A stretch of DNA of 16,040 bases from Oscillospiraceae bacterium (GTDB lineage: Bacteria; Bacillota_A; Clostridia; Oscillospirales; Oscillospiraceae): positions 1-16,040 of the forward strand of contig JAEDOJ010000013.1 of assembly GCA_016302015.1 (NCBI GenBank), written 5' to 3'. The position numbers and the translations under genes were made by a program. Numbering within the stretch: the stretch's first letter is position 1; each line of letters begins with the position of its first letter. Shown piece after piece: positions 13,876 to 16,040 of the stretch. Below the pieces are notes generated by a model. That model was not told the DNA's origin, did not search any database, and saw nothing but the letters and a program-made list of their open reading frames with translations.

Positions 13876-15946
13876 AACCACCCTCCGGGTCAGCGCCATC
13901 TTTATTATCATCGTTCTGGTCATGGGAATTTTTTCCGTCCGCCTGTACAGCGTGCAGGTGAAGGATCACGATTCCTCCCGGATCAACGGCGCCGACGGCA
14001 CCTACACCTACTCCACCCGAGTCACCGCCGCCCGGGGGCAGATTCTGGATCGGAACGGCAACATTCTCATCGGTAACCGGGCGTCCTTTAACATCAACCT
14101 GGTCTACGACGTGCTGTTCTCCTCCTCCAACCCCAACGAGAACCTCCGCCGGCTGACCAATATGGCGGTGGAAAACGGCCTGACCATCACCGACCACCTG
14201 CCCGTGACCATGTCCAAGCCCTATGAGTACCGCAAGGACGAGTTTTCCTCCGTCTGGTCAAACTATTTGACAACCTACCTGACGGAGCGGGACTGGGATA
14301 CGGATATTTCCGCGCCTCAGTTGATCCGCCGCCTGAAGGATCGGTACAACTTCCCCGACGACTGGACGGAGGATGAGGTCCGACGGGTAATTTCCGTCCG
14401 CTACGAGCTGGAGCTTCGTCACTGCACCAACCTGCCGGTCTACGTTTTCGCTGAGGACGTGGACTCGGACGCGCTGGCGGAAATGATGGAGCTGAACGTT
14501 CCCGGCGCCTTTGTTCAGTCCTCCACGGTTCGTGAGTATTACACCGATCTGGCCGCCCACATTCTGGGCACCGTAGGCCCCATGGACGCGGAGGAATATG
14601 AATACTACCAGAAGCTGGACTATCCCATGGACGCCTATGTGGGAAAGAGCGGCTTTGAGCTGGCCTTCGAGGAGCAGCTCCACGCCACTGACGGCATTCT
14701 GGAGACCACCATTGCCTCCGACGGCACCGTGGTGGACGAGCACTACAGCGTGGAGCCCAAGGCGGGGAACAATGTCCAGCTTACCATCGACATCGACCTG
14801 CAAAACGCCACGGAAGAGGCTCTGGCTGAGATGTTCCGTGCCCTGCAGGCGGGCGAATTGAACGAGTACCACACCGGCAGCGACGCCTCCGGCGGCGCCT
14901 GCGTGGTCATGTCCGTGAAAACCGGCGAGGTGCTGGCCTGCGCCAGCTACCCCACCTTCAATCTGGCAACCTATCGGGAGGATTATCCTGAGCTGGTCAA
15001 AAACGAGTTCAATCCCCTGTTTAACCGGGCGCTGGAGGGTATTTATCCTCCCGGCTCCATTTTCAAGCCCTGTACCACCATCGCCGCTCTGGAAAGCGGC
15101 TCCATCGAGCCGGATATCACCATCGTGGACGAAGGCGTCTACTGGCGGTTCGAGGACAAGGGCTACCTGCCCCGCTGTATGTTATGGACCACCATGATGG
15201 CCACCCACGGCGAGCTGACCATCCAGTTGGCTCTGCAGAAGTCCTGCAACTACTTCTTCTACGAGATCGGCTGGCGCACCGGCATTGAAAACATTGAAAA
15301 AACCGCCCAGGCTCTGGGTCTGGGCGAATACACCGGTGTGGAGCTGCCAGAAAACAAGGGCGTCCGAGCCAGCCCCGAGGCAAAGGCAAGAACCTTTGAC
15401 GGCGAGGCGGGCATCTGGTTCGGCGGCGACACCGTTGCCGCAGCCATCGGTCAGTCCTCTCATGAATATTCTCCCATCCAGATGTGCAGCTACGCCGCCA
15501 CCCTTGCAAATCAGGGGACACGTTATAAGGCAACCTTCCTGAAGAATATCATTTCTTCCGACTACGAAACCATCATTCAGAAGAACGAGCCTGTCATTCT
15601 CAGCCAGCTGGACATCAGCGACGAGACCTACGATATCTACACCGAAGGTATGTACCTTTCCGCTTACCGGGGAACTGCGTCCACCTACCTGCGGGAAATG
15701 CAGGATTTGATGGGCATTCAGGTCTGCGCCAAAACAGGCACAGCGGAGCATGGTATGGGCGGCTCGGATAACGCGGCCTTTATTGTGTTCTGTCCCAAGG
15801 ACGATCCGGTGATTGCCATCTCCGTCTATGCGGAACGTGCCGCAAACTCCAGCTTCCTGGGTCAGATCCCCATGAAGCTGATCCAGTTCTACTACAATCA
15901 GAGCACGTATCTGGATACGGTTCCCGCTGAGAACCGTCTGGACTAA
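13862..15946 (+). CDS. mrdA: Penicillin-binding protein 2 (class B PBP, elongation transpeptidase)
   Basis: PBP2 cross-links peptidoglycan during rod elongation with RodA as its glycosyltransferase partner. The 694-residue protein has a short cytoplasmic tail, one membrane helix (about 8-26), the N-terminal pedestal domain beginning with RGQILDRNGN, and a C-terminal transpeptidase domain. The three catalytic motifs are visible: S399-I-F-K402 (in PPGSIFKPC), S461-C-N463 and K624-T-G626. I chose the ATG at 13862 because a GGAG site precedes it and the predicted tail and helix start normally; the 14-base overlap with mreD implies coupling. No rodA or minCD follows: a terminator comes directly after. 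It is thus the end of the maf-mreCD-mrdA unit. Confidence 0.96.
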   Translation: MNQYKTTLRVSAIFIIIVLVMGIFSVRLYSVQVKDHDSSRINGADGTYTYSTRVTAARGQILDRNGNILIGNRASFNINLVYDVLFSSSNPNENLRRLTNMAVENGLTITDHLPVTMSKPYEYRKDEFSSVWSNYLTTYLTERDWDTDISAPQLIRRLKDRYNFPDDWTEDEVRRVISVRYELELRHCTNLPVYVFAEDVDSDALAEMMELNVPGAFVQSSTVREYYTDLAAHILGTVGPMDAEEYEYYQKLDYPMDAYVGKSGFELAFEEQLHATDGILETTIASDGTVVDEHYSVEPKAGNNVQLTIDIDLQNATEEALAEMFRALQAGELNEYHTGSDASGGACVVMSVKTGEVLACASYPTFNLATYREDYPELVKNEFNPLFNRALEGIYPPGSIFKPCTTIAALESGSIEPDITIVDEGVYWRFEDKGYLPRCMLWTTMMATHGELTIQLALQKSCNYFFYEIGWRTGIENIEKTAQALGLGEYTGVELPENKGVRASPEAKARTFDGEAGIWFGGDTVAAAIGQSSHEYSPIQMCSYAATLANQGTRYKATFLKNIISSDYETIIQKNEPVILSQLDISDETYDIYTEGMYLSAYRGTASTYLREMQDLMGIQVCAKTGTAEHGMGGSDNAAFIVFCPKDDPVIAISVYAERAANSSFLGQIPMKLIQFYYNQSTYLDTVPAENRLD

Positions 15947-15948
15947 GA

Positions 15949-15984
15949 AAAAAGCTGTCGCAGAAAATTCTGCGGCAGCTTTTT
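15949..15984 (+). terminator. Rho-independent terminator after mrdA
   Basis: A long imperfect stem (AAAAAGCTGTCGCAG with CTGCGGCAGCTTTTT, one G-U pair) closes a short A/T loop and ends in a T-run at 15980-15984, starting two bases after the mrdA stop. Because the left arm begins with an A-run, it could also terminate leftward transcripts. Confidence 0.85.
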
Positions 15985-15986
15985 CC

Positions 15987-16040
15987 GGTTCTATGTCAAT
16001 AGTTGGGGTAGAGATAAAAAAGGAATGATTTATGTCGTGT
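15987..16040 (+). mobile_element. Possible left end of an insertion sequence with cut-off gene start
   Basis: Straight after the mrdA terminator the sequence changes character, becoming AT-richer. It opens with GGTTCTATGTCAATAG (15987-16002), resembling the GGxTCTxTGTCAA-type inverted repeats I recall for the ISL3 family. An AAAGGA ribosome site then precedes an ATG at 16032 (reading Met-Ser-Cys) that runs off the window. A transposase so close to an IS end would be typical. The evidence is short and the family recall is uncertain; it could equally be an ordinary gene with a strong ribosome site. Confidence 0.35.
16032..16040 (+). CDS. Partial gene start at the window edge
   Basis: Three codons (ATG TCG TGT) are visible after an AAAGGA site at about seven bases. 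Nothing can be said of the product except that a transposase is plausible if the sequence just upstream is an insertion-sequence end. Confidence 0.3.

Noticed and set aside
1..16040. CRISPR array, toxin-antitoxin pair, defence island or biosynthetic cluster
   Set aside because: No regularly spaced repeats and no such gene families were seen; nearly all genes are recognisable housekeeping genes, and the unknown ones are single membrane proteins in their operons.

Overview
The window looks like chromosomal DNA from a moderately GC-rich Clostridia bacterium, most likely of the Oscillospiraceae type. This rests on gene content, strong GGAGG-type ribosome binding sites, TTG and GTG starts beside ATG, and dense polycistronic packing. 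No marker here fixes the genus.

The layout is two divergent operons leaving one 325-base intergenic region (9414-9738). Leftward on the minus strand lies a nine-gene unit: an RlmI-like 23S rRNA methyltransferase, an inositol-monophosphatase-family enzyme, a lipoprotein M3 peptidase, mnmE, a DUF3267-like HExxH membrane protein, rsmG, mnmG, a zinc-ribbon membrane protein and a small four-helix membrane protein. No gap in it exceeds about 25 bases, and two junctions are ATGA overlaps. Rightward on the plus strand lies a U32 peptidase-family (RlhA-like) gene, then maf, mreC, mreD and mrdA (PBP2), closed by a strong hairpin terminator at 15949-15984.

Functionally the left operon is dominated by RNA modification: MnmE and MnmG act on tRNA wobble uridine, RsmG on 16S rRNA, and the RlmI-like enzyme on 23S rRNA. 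The right operon begins with a probable 23S rRNA hydroxylation factor and the Maf pyrophosphatase. It then moves to the lateral-wall elongation machinery (MreC, MreD, PBP2), without mreB in the window.

The divergent intergenic region is the most interesting non-coding stretch. It holds two near-consensus DnaA boxes (8 of 9) in the same orientation, weaker neighbours, an AT-rich tract and a promoter for each operon. Genes run outward on both sides, and hand-counted G versus C on the plus strand changes from C-rich on the left to about even on the right. This makes it a candidate replication origin, unproven from this window alone.

The edges carry mobile or repeat-like sequence. At 10-118 there is a MITE-like element with inverted ends, followed by a plus-strand terminator. 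At the right end (about 15987-16040) there is what may be the terminus of an insertion sequence with a cut-off gene start. I found no tRNA, rRNA, CRISPR array or clear novel defence system. Most of the window is recognisable housekeeping genes in a somewhat unusual arrangement.
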